Source: Nocardia terpenica
Lineage (GTDB): Bacteria; Actinomycetota; Actinomycetes; Mycobacteriales; Mycobacteriaceae
Length of the DNA: 64,000 nt
Direction: 5' to 3'
Assembly (NCBI RefSeq): GCF_013186535.1
Contig: NZ_JABMCZ010000001.1
Coordinates: 1,922,001-1,986,000 of the forward strand
The notes below the pieces were generated by a model. It did not search any database. It was not told the origin of the DNA and saw only the letters and a program-made list of their open reading frames with translations. Position numbers and translations under genes: made by a program. Numbering within the stretch: position 1 is the stretch's first letter; the number at the start of each line of letters is the position of its first letter. Positions 45,179-55,820 of this stretch are shown piece by piece.

Positions 45179-46684
45179 ATGTCCACTACCGACCACAATC
45201 CGTCCGGAGCAACCCAACATATGCCCACCACCGTCACCTCGCCGCAGGTAGCCGTCAACGATATCGGCTCCGCCGAGGACTTCCTCGCCGCTATCGACAA
45301 GACGATCAAGTACTTCAACGACGGCGATATCGTCGAAGGCACCATCGTCAAGGTCGACCGCGACGAGGTTCTGCTCGACATCGGTTACAAGACCGAAGGC
45401 GTCATTCCTTCCCGCGAACTGTCCATCAAGCACGATGTCGACCCGGCCGAGGTCGTTTCCGTGGGCGATGAGGTCGAGGCCCTCGTTCTCACCAAGGAGG
45501 ACAAGGAAGGCCGCCTGATCCTCTCGAAGAAGCGGGCGCAGTACGAGCGTGCGTGGGGCACCATCGAGGAGCTCAAGGAGAAGGACGAGGCCGTCAAGGG
45601 CACCGTCATCGAGGTCGTCAAGGGTGGCCTGATCCTCGACATCGGCCTGCGCGGCTTCCTCCCCGCGTCGCTGGTCGAGATGCGCCGGGTCCGCGATCTG
45701 CAGCCGTACGTCGGCAAGGAGATCGAGGCCAAGATCATCGAGCTGGACAAGAACCGCAACAACGTGGTGCTGTCCCGCCGCGCCTGGCTCGAGCAGACCC
45801 AGTCCGAGGTCCGCAGCGAGTTCCTGCACCAGCTGCAGAAGGGCCAGGTCCGCAAGGGCGTCGTGTCCTCGATCGTCAACTTCGGCGCGTTCGTCGATCT
45901 CGGCGGCGTCGACGGCCTGGTGCACGTCTCCGAGCTGTCCTGGAAGCACATCGACCACCCGTCCGAGGTCGTCGAGGTCGGCATGGAGGTCACCGTCGAG
46001 GTGCTCGACGTCGACCTGGACCGCGAGCGGGTCTCGCTGTCGCTCAAGGCGACCCAGGAAGATCCGTGGCGTCAGTTCGCCCGCACCCACGCCATCGGCC
46101 AGATCGTGCCGGGCAAGGTCACCAAGCTGGTGCCGTTCGGCGCGTTCGTCCGCGTCGAGGAGGGCATCGAGGGCCTGGTGCACATCTCCGAGCTGGCCGA
46201 GCGCCACGTCGAGGTGCCGGACCAGGTCGTGGCCGTGGGCGACGACGCGATGGTCAAGGTCATCGACATCGACCTCGAGCGTCGCCGGATCTCGCTGTCG
46301 CTGAAGCAGGCCAACGAGGACTACCACGCCGAGTTCGACCCGTCGAAGTACGGCATGGCCGACAGCTACGACGACCAGGGCAACTACATCTTCCCCGAGG
46401 GCTTCGATCCCGAGACCAACGAATGGCTCGAGGGCTTCGACAAGCAGCGCGAAGAGTGGGAAGGCCGCTACGCCGAGGCGGAGCGTCGCCACAAGATGCA
46501 CACCGCCCAGATGGAGAAGATGGCCGCCGACGCCGCCGCCGAGGCCGCCAACGGCGCCCCGTCGAACTACTCCTCCGAGTCCGGTGCGCAGTCGTCGACT
46601 TCCCAGTCGGAGCCCGCCGGCGGTTCCCTCGCCAGCGACGCCCAACTCGCCGCCCTGCGCGAGAAGCTCTCCGGCAACGCATAA
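45179..46684 (+). CDS. rpsA: 30S ribosomal protein S1
   Basis: A 501-aa S1 protein with four S1 RNA-binding domains: about 50-120 (DGDIVEGTIVKVDRDEV), 137-203, 224-293 (RKGVVSSIVNFGAFVDLGG) and 310-380 (VPGKVTKLVPFGAFV). A flexible C-terminal region ends in SLASDAQLAALREKLSGNA. It binds mRNA on the small subunit. The sequence is very close to the mycobacterial protein, with about 20 extra N-terminal residues if ATG 45179 is used; ATG 45221 is an alternative. The leader contains GC-rich palindromes around 45118-45135. A strong terminator follows. Confidence 0.95.
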   Translation: MSTTDHNPSGATQHMPTTVTSPQVAVNDIGSAEDFLAAIDKTIKYFNDGDIVEGTIVKVDRDEVLLDIGYKTEGVIPSRELSIKHDVDPAEVVSVGDEVEALVLTKEDKEGRLILSKKRAQYERAWGTIEELKEKDEAVKGTVIEVVKGGLILDIGLRGFLPASLVEMRRVRDLQPYVGKEIEAKIIELDKNRNNVVLSRRAWLEQTQSEVRSEFLHQLQKGQVRKGVVSSIVNFGAFVDLGGVDGLVHVSELSWKHIDHPSEVVEVGMEVTVEVLDVDLDRERVSLSLKATQEDPWRQFARTHAIGQIVPGKVTKLVPFGAFVRVEEGIEGLVHISELAERHVEVPDQVVAVGDDAMVKVIDIDLERRRISLSLKQANEDYHAEFDPSKYGMADSYDDQGNYIFPEGFDPETNEWLEGFDKQREEWEGRYAEAERRHKMHTAQMEKMAADAAAEAANGAPSNYSSESGAQSSTSQSEPAGGSLASDAQLAALREKLSGNA

Positions 46685-46699
46685 TTCGCCCCAAGGCAG

Positions 46700-46734
46700 A
46701 AGGCCCCGGTCCCCGGACCGGGGCCTTCCCCTTT
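46700..46734 (+). terminator. Terminator of rpsA
   Basis: Perfect 13-bp stem AAGGCCCCGGTCC with GGACCGGGGCCTT and a 2-nt loop, followed by CCCCTTT. It lies 16 bp after the rpsA stop. Confidence 0.85.
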
Positions 46735-46740
46735 GCTCGG

Positions 46741-46892
46741 TCACCGGCTTTTGTTTGCCCAGCATCACCGGTCTTTGTCTGCCCAGCGTCACCAGCCTTT
46801 GTCTGCCCAGCGTCATCGGCCTTTTCGTCTGCCCAGCGTCATCGGCCTTTCGTCTTCCCAGCTCCACGGCCCCCTGGGGCCGTGGAGCTGGG
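46741..46892. repeat. Tandem array of 24-26-bp units ending in a 16-bp hairpin
   Basis: Five imperfect direct units of the form TCAYCGGCCTTTTGTCTG-CCCAGC run from 46741 to about 46862. They end in a perfect 16-bp hairpin (46857-46872 with 46877-46892, loop CCTG) whose arm begins with the same CCCAGC. The units look like half-copies of the hairpin. The sequence differs from the CCCGGC palindrome family, but the build is the same. Confidence 0.85.
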
Positions 46893-47051
46893 ATCTTCAC
46901 ACCCCCGCCTTCTACAGTTCCCGAGACATTCACCCGCACAATCTGCCCGACGCGCGGCCCGCCGATGGTTCCTAGGTCGACTGTCCGGTAGCCTCTGTCG
47001 CGGACTTGAAACTGTGCTATTCCACAATCCTTGGAAGGTTCGAGCGTCAGC

Positions 47052-48581
47052 ATGGGTCTTTTCGACGGCATCAACCGGCGGGATTTTCTGGCGAAGGCGA
47101 TGGCGGCCGGTGGTGTCGCCGCGCTGTCGTCCTGGGCGAATCCCATTATCGAGCGGGCGCACGCGGCCGACCCGGCCGGAATGGGCGGGCTGGGCGACAT
47201 CGAGCACTTCGTGCTACTGATGCAGGAGAACCGCTCCTTCGACCACTACTTCGGAACCCTTTCCGGCGTCCGGGGATTCGGTGATCCGTCGGCGGCCTGG
47301 CAGCAGTACGGCTACACGCCCGGCGTCGGCCCCACCCCGGACGGGTACATCGTCCCGTTCCGGCTCGACACCACCCGCGGCGCGAGCCTGGACGGTGAGT
47401 GCATCAACGACCCCGACCACAGCTGGGCGGGCATGCACGAAGCGTGGAACGGCGGGAAGAACGACCGCTGGATGCCGATGTCCATCGCCAGCGTCGGCCC
47501 CGGCAACGGCCCCGCGGCCATGGGGTACTACACCCGCGACGACATTCCGGTCCACCACGACCTCGCCGACGCGTTCACCCTCTGCGACCACTACCACTGC
47601 TCGGTGCTCGGCCCCACCGATCCCAATCGGCTGTACTGGATCTCGGCCACCATCGATCCGGACGGGCGCGCCGGTGGGCCGCTGGTGAAGACGCCGTACC
47701 TGATTCCGCAGAACGCGTACAGCTGGCGCACGTACCCGGAGAACCTGTCCGACGCCGGAGTGAGCTGGAAAATCTACAACAACCGCGATATCGGCCCGAT
47801 CTCGTCGGTGATCCTGGACGGCATGCTGGGCTGTTTCAAGCAGGCCGCCGACCCGAATTCCGAACTGGCGCAACGGGGTAAGGCCCCGGTGTACCCGAAC
47901 GACTTCGCCGCCGACGTGGCCGCCGATCGGCTGCCGTCGGTGTCGTGGGTGATTCCGCCGCTGTTCAACTGCGAGCATCCGGCGCTGCCACCGGCACTGG
48001 GCGCGGTGGGCATCATGCAGGTGCTCGACATCCTGACCTCGAATCCGAAGGTGTGGGAGAAGACCGCGCTGATCGTCAGCTACGACGAGAACGGCGGCTT
48101 CTTCGATCACGTCACGCCGCCGACCGCGCCGCCGGGCACATCGGGGGAGTACCTGAGCGTGGACCTGAAGAACGTGGAGGACGCAGGCGGCATCGCCGGG
48201 CCGATCGGCCTGGGATACCGCGTCCCGTGCCTGGTGCTCTCGCCCTATTCGCGCGGCGGCCTGGTCGCCTCGGAGACCTTCGACCACACCTCGCAATTGC
48301 GTTTGCTGGAGCGCCGTTTCGGTGTCGAGGTACCGAATCTGACGCCCTGGCGACGCGGCGTCACCGGCGATATGACCTCCGCCTTCGATTTCGCCTCCAC
48401 CCCCGACGCGATACCACCCCGCATCACCGACCCGAATTCCCGCACCGCCGCCGCCCTGGCACAATGCGGCCCGAATATCGCCGCCGGCACAGCAGGCCAC
48501 GGCACCCCCTACCCGGTCCCCCCGAACACCATGCCCACCCAAACCCCAGGCACCCGCCGCCACCCGAGCGGCATCATCTGA
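47052..48581 (+). CDS. plc: Secreted phospholipase C / acid phosphatase-type phosphoesterase
   Basis: A 509-aa phosphoesterase of the bacterial phospholipase C family. The N-terminus is a Tat signal: twin arginine RRDF at 9-12, a hydrophobic stretch and an A-H-A cleavage region near 36-39. The catalytic opening ENRSFDHYFG at 59-68 and the metal-site segment DENGGFFDHV are present. It probably cleaves phosphatidylcholine or sphingomyelin outside the cell, as mycobacterial PLCs do; substrate not proven. The start is ATG 47052; GGAAGG lies rather far (13 nt) upstream. A large repeat array follows directly. Confidence 0.88.
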   Translation: MGLFDGINRRDFLAKAMAAGGVAALSSWANPIIERAHAADPAGMGGLGDIEHFVLLMQENRSFDHYFGTLSGVRGFGDPSAAWQQYGYTPGVGPTPDGYIVPFRLDTTRGASLDGECINDPDHSWAGMHEAWNGGKNDRWMPMSIASVGPGNGPAAMGYYTRDDIPVHHDLADAFTLCDHYHCSVLGPTDPNRLYWISATIDPDGRAGGPLVKTPYLIPQNAYSWRTYPENLSDAGVSWKIYNNRDIGPISSVILDGMLGCFKQAADPNSELAQRGKAPVYPNDFAADVAADRLPSVSWVIPPLFNCEHPALPPALGAVGIMQVLDILTSNPKVWEKTALIVSYDENGGFFDHVTPPTAPPGTSGEYLSVDLKNVEDAGGIAGPIGLGYRVPCLVLSPYSRGGLVASETFDHTSQLRLLERRFGVEVPNLTPWRRGVTGDMTSAFDFASTPDAIPPRITDPNSRTAAALAQCGPNIAAGTAGHGTPYPVPPNTMPTQTPGTRRHPSGII

Positions 48582-49163
48582 TCCCGGCCAAAAGCGTGCC
48601 GGGATGACGGGACTTGAAAGCACGCCGGGATGACGGGACTAGAGCACGCCGGGATGACGGGACTTGAGAGCATGCCGGGATGACGGGACTAGAGCACGCC
48701 GGGATGACGGGACTTGAGAGCACGCAGGAATGACGGGACTTGAAAGCATGCCGAGATGACGGGACTTGAAAGCACGCCGGGATGACGGGGATTTCCAGCG
48801 GGCCGGGATGATGGGTCTGGCATCGCCGTGGTAGCAAAGGGCGCATCCGTCAGGATGACGGAACCTCCACCCGCCGGGATGACGAGGGCTGCACCGTGAT
48901 TCCTGTACCAGGGCTGCAACGTCATCCAGGTGCGCGGGGCCACACCGTCATCCGGGCGTGCGGGCCACACCAGCATCCCAGGGGTACGTCAAACCAGCAT
49001 CCAAGCGTGCGGGCCGCACGTCATCCCGGCGTGCCTCGATCTCATGTTCCCGGCGTACCTCAACCTCTGTTCCCGGCGTGCTTCAACCTCTGTTCTCGGC
49101 GTGTCTCAACCTCTGTTCCCGGGCGTACCTCAACCTCTGTTCCCGGCGTGTTTTTGGCCGGGA
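48581..49163. repeat. 583-bp composite array of palindrome half-units
   Basis: The left end is a full palindrome (ATCCCGGC 48581-48588, GCCGGGAT 48598-48605). Eight more right-arm units follow, nearly all of the form GCCGGGATGACGGGACT plus TTGARAGCAY (26 bp) or AGAGCAC (24 bp), alternating to about 48801. The middle (48802-49020) has degenerate units in both directions. From 49021 five left-arm units of 23-24 bp (TCCCGGCGTGCTTCAACC type) run the other way into a closing palindrome (TCCCGGC 49141-49147, GCCGGGA 49157-49163). The whole block is therefore roughly mirror-symmetric. Confidence 0.88.
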
Positions 49164-49376
49164 TCAGCTGGCCGGAGCAGGGACCCAGTATGGCGTGGCT
49201 GCCGCGGTGCGCTTGCGGATGGCTGTGAAGCTGTGGCGGGCGGGGCTGAGGAGGGTGGCGAGCCAGGGGCGCCGGTATTCCGCGAGTGCCGCCGCCACGG
49301 CGGGGATGTGAAGGCAGTGCACCGTGCCTGCCGTGCCCAGTCGGTGGCGACCCGTCTGGATGTTTCTGGTGCCCAA
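49164..49376 (-). CDS. Possible small protein, unknown
   Basis: A 70-aa frame with TTG start, AAAGGA 6 nt upstream and a clean GC-rich third codon position. The middle (VAAALAEYRRPWLATLLSPARHSFTAIRKR) is helical and basic. It ends against the closing palindrome of the repeat array. No family is recognised and the TTG start is weak evidence, so it may not be real. The 300 bp between its start and coaE hold nothing else I can support. Confidence 0.3.
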   Translation of the reverse strand: MGTRNIQTGRHRLGTAGTVHCLHIPAVAAALAEYRRPWLATLLSPARHSFTAIRKRTAAATPYWVPAPAS

Positions 49377-49672
49377 TGGTGTTCCTTTGCTTGCTTGGTA
49401 CTGCCTGGATCGCCTGCGGCGAACAGTAGCGGAACAAAAGTGTGGGGTTATGTATTTTGCGGGACTTCGATCCCGGCGTGTCGAGAAGTTGCGGACCTCG
49501 AGTCCGAATCGCTCGGAATACGTTGCGAATTGATATCACCGTCGTCACGGAATGAGTAATTTGCCGAACCGGGCGTGACAGTTGTTGCCCGCCTGGGTAT
49601 TCAGCCCGATTGCCGGTTTGTCGCCGCGCCCCGACCCCGGCGGGCGGCCACGCGGGATGCGAGACTGAACGG

Positions 49673-50851
49673 ATGTTGCGAATCGGTCTCACCGGAGGCA
49701 TGGGAGCGGGTAAGTCCACCGTGGCGCGGATGCTGGTCGAGCGGGGCGCGGTGCTCGTCGACAGCGACGCGATCGCGCGCGAGGTGGTGGCGCCCGGCAC
49801 CGAGGGGCTGGCGGCCCTGGCCGCGGCGTTCGGTCCCGAGATCCTGGCCGCGGACGGCAGCCTGGATCGCCCGGCCCTGGCGGCCCGGGCGTTCGCCGAC
49901 GACGAGGCCCGCGCGACCCTCAACGGCATCACCCATCCGCTGGTGGGCCGGCGCACCGCCGAGATCATCGCCGCCGCCCCCGCGGATGCGATTGTGGTGC
50001 AGGACATTCCGCTGCTCGTCGAGAACGGGCTGGGATCGCTGATGAATCTGGTGGTCGTGGTGCTGGCCGAGACCGAGACCCGCATCCGGCGGCTCACCGA
50101 GTTCCGTGGCATCGACCGCGACGACGCGCTCGCCCGCATCCGCGCCCAGGCCACCGACGAGCAGCGCCGGGCCGCCGCGGACGTCCTGCTCGACAACAAC
50201 GGCGACGCCGCCGCGCTGGAGCCGCAGGTGCGTCGGCTGTGGGAGGAGCGGCTGGTGCCGTTCGAACACAATCTGCGCGCGCGTACCCGGGGCCCGGAGC
50301 GCCCGCGCCCGACATCGCCGGATCCGGAATGGGGACCGGTGGCGCAGCGGCTGATCGGACGCCTGGCCGTGGTGTGCGGCGCGGGCGCCCGGCGCATCGA
50401 CCACATCGGGCCGACGGCGGTGCCCGGTCTCCCGGCCCGGGACGTCATCGACATCCAGATCACCGTGGCGGCCCTGGATGCCGCGGACGCGCTGCGGGAG
50501 CCGTTGGAGCAGGCCGGTTTTCCGCGGATCGAGGAATTCGCCCCGGACGACCCCGCGCCGGGCGCCGATCCCGGGCGGTGGGGCAAGCGGGTACACGGCA
50601 CCGCCGATCCGGGGCGGGCGGCCACCGTTCACCTACGCGTCGACGGCTGGCCCAACCAGCGCTTCGCGCTCGCGTTCCGGGACTGGCTGCGCGCCGACCC
50701 GGGCGCGCGGGAGGAGTATCTGGCGGTCGAGAAGAAGGCCGAGGCGGCGACCGCCGGGCTGACGGGTGAGGCCGCGACCCAGGCGTATCTGGGGGTGCGC
50801 AACCCGTGGCTCGCCGAGGTGTATCCGCGCGTGCTCACCGCGCGGGGCTGA
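49673..50851 (+). CDS. coaE: Dephospho-CoA kinase fused to a GrpB/UPF0157 domain
   Basis: A 392-aa two-domain protein. Residues 1-200 are dephospho-CoA kinase, the last step of CoA synthesis (P-loop GGMGAGKS at 8-15, DSDAIAREVVAPG, QDIPLLVENG). Residues about 215-392 are a GrpB-like nucleotidyltransferase-fold domain (RIDHIGPTAVPGLPARDVIDIQ, LRADPGAREEYLAVEKKA). The same fusion occurs in mycobacterial CoaE, where the second domain aids folding or activity. ATG 49673 starts the kinase exactly; the upstream frame is unsupported. Its stop is 3 bp from the stop of the convergent DUF402 gene. Confidence 0.94.
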   Translation: MLRIGLTGGMGAGKSTVARMLVERGAVLVDSDAIAREVVAPGTEGLAALAAAFGPEILAADGSLDRPALAARAFADDEARATLNGITHPLVGRRTAEIIAAAPADAIVVQDIPLLVENGLGSLMNLVVVVLAETETRIRRLTEFRGIDRDDALARIRAQATDEQRRAAADVLLDNNGDAAALEPQVRRLWEERLVPFEHNLRARTRGPERPRPTSPDPEWGPVAQRLIGRLAVVCGAGARRIDHIGPTAVPGLPARDVIDIQITVAALDAADALREPLEQAGFPRIEEFAPDDPAPGADPGRWGKRVHGTADPGRAATVHLRVDGWPNQRFALAFRDWLRADPGAREEYLAVEKKAEAATAGLTGEAATQAYLGVRNPWLAEVYPRVLTARG

Positions 50852-50854
50852 CCG

Positions 50855-51379
50855 CTACAGCCAGCTCAGCTTGATATTGCGGGCCTGCAGCCAGTCCTCG
50901 AAATCGTAACCGTGACTTGCGATTCCGTCGATCGTCGCGGTCGCGATCTCGATGGCCTGCTGGGCGTCGCGCAGCCCGAGGTAGCCCGCGTTGTGGGCGG
51001 CGAGCAGCTCGTCGACATCGAGCAGCTCGGCCTCGCGGCCGGTGCGGACCACGATGTCGAGATAGTGGTCCACCGATTTCCAGCGCCCCGGCTCGACCTC
51101 CCCGAACTCGCCCACGTCGAGGTAGTAGTTCTGGTCGCGCCGGGCGGTCGGATGGAAGTGGAACACCGTCGCGCGCAGCCCCAGCGTCGGCAGCAGCCAG
51201 GACTCGATGTAGTGGAATTCGCGATGGTCGGCGGTGCGCGCCATGTAGAGACCCCAGGGCTCGACGTGGTAGCGCTCGACGGACCGCACGAACCCCTTGG
51301 GGTCGATATTGGTGAGATCGGCGAGATTGAAGTACTCGACCTTGGGTCGGTGCAGATCCACCATGTGCGCCTGGGTCAT
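50855..51379 (-). CDS. DUF402 family protein
   Basis: A 174-aa protein with RPKVEYFNLADLTNIDPKGF, ERYHVEPWGLYMAR, DVGEFGEVEPGRWKSVDHYLDIV and the C-terminal acidic helix. DUF402 domains include nucleoside-phosphate phosphatases with metal-binding Asp residues, but this subgroup (Rv1632c position, next to coaE) is uncharacterised. ATG 51379; TACATT lies 8 nt upstream on the reverse strand. Close paralogue of the next gene on the same strand. Confidence 0.82.
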   Translation of the reverse strand: MTQAHMVDLHRPKVEYFNLADLTNIDPKGFVRSVERYHVEPWGLYMARTADHREFHYIESWLLPTLGLRATVFHFHPTARRDQNYYLDVGEFGEVEPGRWKSVDHYLDIVVRTGREAELLDVDELLAAHNAGYLGLRDAQQAIEIATATIDGIASHGYDFEDWLQARNIKLSWL

Positions 51380-51465
51380 GCATTCAGAATGTACCGTGTA
51401 GCCCCTGCGCGCAGCATGTCGAAGCTGTCGAAATGCTGTGGACCCGGCCCGGCCCGGTCGGTCGC

Positions 51466-52140
51466 CTACAGCCAGGTCAGCGTGATCCCGCGGGCGCCGA
51501 GCCAGCGTTCGAAATTGTGCTCGTGCGAGGCGATGCCGTCGACGACCGCGGTGGCCCGCGCGAACGCGTTCTGCGCGGTGGAGGCATCGACATGCCCGGC
51601 AGCGTGGGCGGCGAACAGGTCGTCGACCCCGCGCAGTTCGGGCACGCACCCGTTGCGGGCGACGACGTCGATGTAGTGGAAGACGGCCCGCCAGCGCTTC
51701 GGTTCGATGCGGTCGAACTCGCCGATGTCGATGTGATAGACGGGATCGCGGTCGTGCGCGGCGTTGATGTGATGCATGCTCACCCGGATGGACAGCTGCG
51801 GCAGCAGCCACGCCTCGGTGTACCGGAACGGCGGCGTGTCGGCCGCGCGCATCAGGTACAGACCCCACGGTTCGCTGTGGTAGCGCTCCACCGAGTGCAC
51901 GAATCCGCGGCAGTCGGTCTTGGTCAGATCGGCCAGATCGAAGTATTCGACGCGAGGTCGGTGCGAGGATGTGGGCGGAGTGGCCGCTGCGGCGGTGGAG
52001 TGCAGACCGGGTACGTGAATTTTTTTCAACTGCATGGAGGCAACTCCGTTGCTTGCGGTAGTGCGCTGGTTCCAGCTGGCGCGACTCGCGACTCCGGGTA
52101 CCGCGGCCCCGGCGAGGCGGGATGTGAGGAAACCGGCCAT
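51466..52140 (-). CDS. DUF402 family protein, paralogue
   Basis: A 224-aa protein whose residues 60-224 align over their whole length with the neighbouring DUF402 protein (RPRVEYFDLADLTKTDCRGF, ERYHSEPWGLYLMR, HIDIGEFDRIEPKRW, GIASHEHNFERWLGARGITLTWL). A tandem duplication is evident. The ATG at 52140 has AGAGGG 7 nt upstream and a TACTCT -10 about 40 bp upstream, giving a 55-residue N-terminal extension; ATG 52035 would give a length like the paralogue. Confidence 0.78.
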   Translation of the reverse strand: MAGFLTSRLAGAAVPGVASRASWNQRTTASNGVASMQLKKIHVPGLHSTAAAATPPTSSHRPRVEYFDLADLTKTDCRGFVHSVERYHSEPWGLYLMRAADTPPFRYTEAWLLPQLSIRVSMHHINAAHDRDPVYHIDIGEFDRIEPKRWRAVFHYIDVVARNGCVPELRGVDDLFAAHAAGHVDASTAQNAFARATAVVDGIASHEHNFERWLGARGITLTWL

Positions 52141-52950
52141 GACACTGCCCTCTCGACTCTCGGACCGTGTCAGAGTACACCCCAGCTACCTGGGCGGGTC
52201 GATTGTGAACGTAAAGGAATCGGCCCGTCACGGATTCGCGACAATCGCCGAGCTCCCTTGCGCCACCGGACATTTCGGACACGAGGTGGGTCCGACCAGG
52301 GTGTTGTCGGCCGCGTTGCCGGGGCGGTGCTCGATGCTGTCGGCAACCGGTCGGATGATTTGCTATGGACAGCTGTCCAGTTCGATCGTGGGACGTGGCC
52401 ACGACGATCGTGCGAATCGAATTGTGCTGGGGAAGAGGTTATGTCGTCGCAATGATGGACATCCGCCTGGAGATCCATTGCATGACACCATGTTTCGAAT
52501 TTCCTGGTGAAATATGTTTCCGCAGAGTAGATTTCATAGATCGCCCGCTCGTCCGCCCGGGTAATCGAAGCGGCCCGAAGGATTCCGCAACCGCGCCCGC
52601 GGAATGTGCTGCACGACAGCGGACGCCGACGACCACTCCCGCGCGGTGCGGAACGACGCCGACGAGCGGCGACGATGGTTTCCGGGCCTTCGGCGACGTC
52701 CGATCGGCCGATCGGTGCGAAACGAGTGCCCGATGCCGGGCGGCGCCGCGGCCTGCCGACCGCCGCGTTCGCGCCCGAGCGGGTTGCCGGACGGTAGCGA
52801 GCCGAGCGCACACTCGGCCCGGGCCGGGCACCCTCGCGGTCGCGGCAGACCCTCGCGCGGCCGTATGCCGGGCGGCTGCCGACCGCGACGCCAGTGAGAT
52901 GTCTCACTGCGCTTCGTGGCGTGGCGCGACCCGTTCCGGGCGGCTGTTTG
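52141..52950. other. Long intergenic region with palindromes, no supportable gene
   Basis: About 800 bp between the DUF402 gene and the uvrB promoter. The 52330-52560 part is poorer in GC than the surroundings. It holds a perfect 14-bp palindrome TGGACAGCTGTCCA (52366-52379), CGTGGCCACG just downstream, and CAGTGAGA-TG-TCTCACTG (52892-52909), which lies 41 bp before the uvrB -35. Open frames on both strands are Arg/Ala-rich, lack ribosome sites and look non-coding. Confidence 0.5.
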
Positions 52951-52973
52951 TTGTCGGTGGGTCGTCCTAGGCT
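52951..52973 (+). promoter_or_regulatory. RecA-independent DNA-damage (PafBC-type) promoter of uvrB
   Basis: TTGTCGGTG 52951-52959, 8 nt, TAGGCT 52968-52973; a perfect match to TTGTCRGTG-N8-TAnnnT. The uvrB ATG begins 6 nt later, so the transcript should be leaderless. Nearly identical to the uvrA promoter. Confidence 0.85.
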
Positions 52974-52979
52974 GGGCGC

Positions 52980-55151
<2,172 letters not shown>

Positions 55152-55198
55152 GTTGCGCCGCAGGCGCTTCGGCACGACCGGCCGGTCCGTCCGGCGGC

Positions 55199-55669
55199 TC
55201 AGCCCTGGGCTCGCATCCATTCGTTCACCCGGCGCTCGCCCTCCTCGCGGGACACGTCCTCCACCCGGGTCATGCAGACCCAGCGGTGCCCGAACGGGTC
55301 CATGACCACGCCGAAGCGGTCGCCGGTCACGAAGGTCTGCGGCTCCACGACGCGCTTGGCGCCGTGCTCACGGCCGAGCTTCACCACGGCGTCGACGTCG
55401 GGGCAGTAGTGCACGATGCTGGTGTGCACCCAGTCCTCGGCCGGTGCGCGCACCCCTTCCGCCGGAATCGGCATGCCGACCTGGATGGTCGAATCGCCGA
55501 TCTTCAACTCGGCGTGCGCGGGCTGTCCGTCGGGAAGGTCGTTGCGGCTCAACACCTCCGCGCCGAAGACGGCCCGGTAGAACTCGATGGCGCGATTGCC
55601 GTCGGGAACGGCCAGGAAACAGTTGATCGAGTGATAGCCCTCGGGGATCGGATTCACGGTGTTCGTCAT
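55199..55669 (-). CDS. VOC-superfamily (PhnB/glyoxalase-like) protein
   Basis: A 156-aa protein with two beta-alpha-beta-beta-beta repeats: INCFLAVPDGNRAIEFYRAVFGAEVL and VVMDPFGHRWVCMTRVEDV. Metal ligands (His in SIVHYCPDVDAVV and Glu/Asp-rich positions) are partly visible. Members include glyoxalases and resistance proteins; function unknown here. GTAGGA precedes the ATG. Divergent from the AraC gene, which may regulate it. Confidence 0.85.
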   Translation of the reverse strand: MTNTVNPIPEGYHSINCFLAVPDGNRAIEFYRAVFGAEVLSRNDLPDGQPAHAELKIGDSTIQVGMPIPAEGVRAPAEDWVHTSIVHYCPDVDAVVKLGREHGAKRVVEPQTFVTGDRFGVVMDPFGHRWVCMTRVEDVSREEGERRVNEWMRAQG

Positions 55670-55820
55670 GGTTCCTACTCTCGTCCGCGCGCCCGCGAAG
55701 ATCTTGTAAGAACGCGACAGCGCCCCGATCCCGGGAAGACGCCTCGTGCTCGCCGTTGAGAACGCGGGGCACGAGCCGGGAAATCATGCGGACCCGTTAT
55801 TGAAAAACAGTGCGCCGGAA

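Noticed and set aside
48581..49163. CRISPR array
   Set aside because: Units are direct tandem copies without unique spacers of constant length, the two halves run in opposite directions, and no cas genes are near.
49060..50625. A 521-codon minus-strand frame across coaE
   Set aside because: It is antisense to coaE and reads through the repeat array; its sequence is Arg/Ser/Pro-rich without motifs.
52365..52970. A 201-codon plus-strand frame before uvrB
   Set aside because: No ribosome site, rare codons in the first part, and an Arg/Ala/Thr-rich non-protein-like second part; it also runs through the uvrB promoter.
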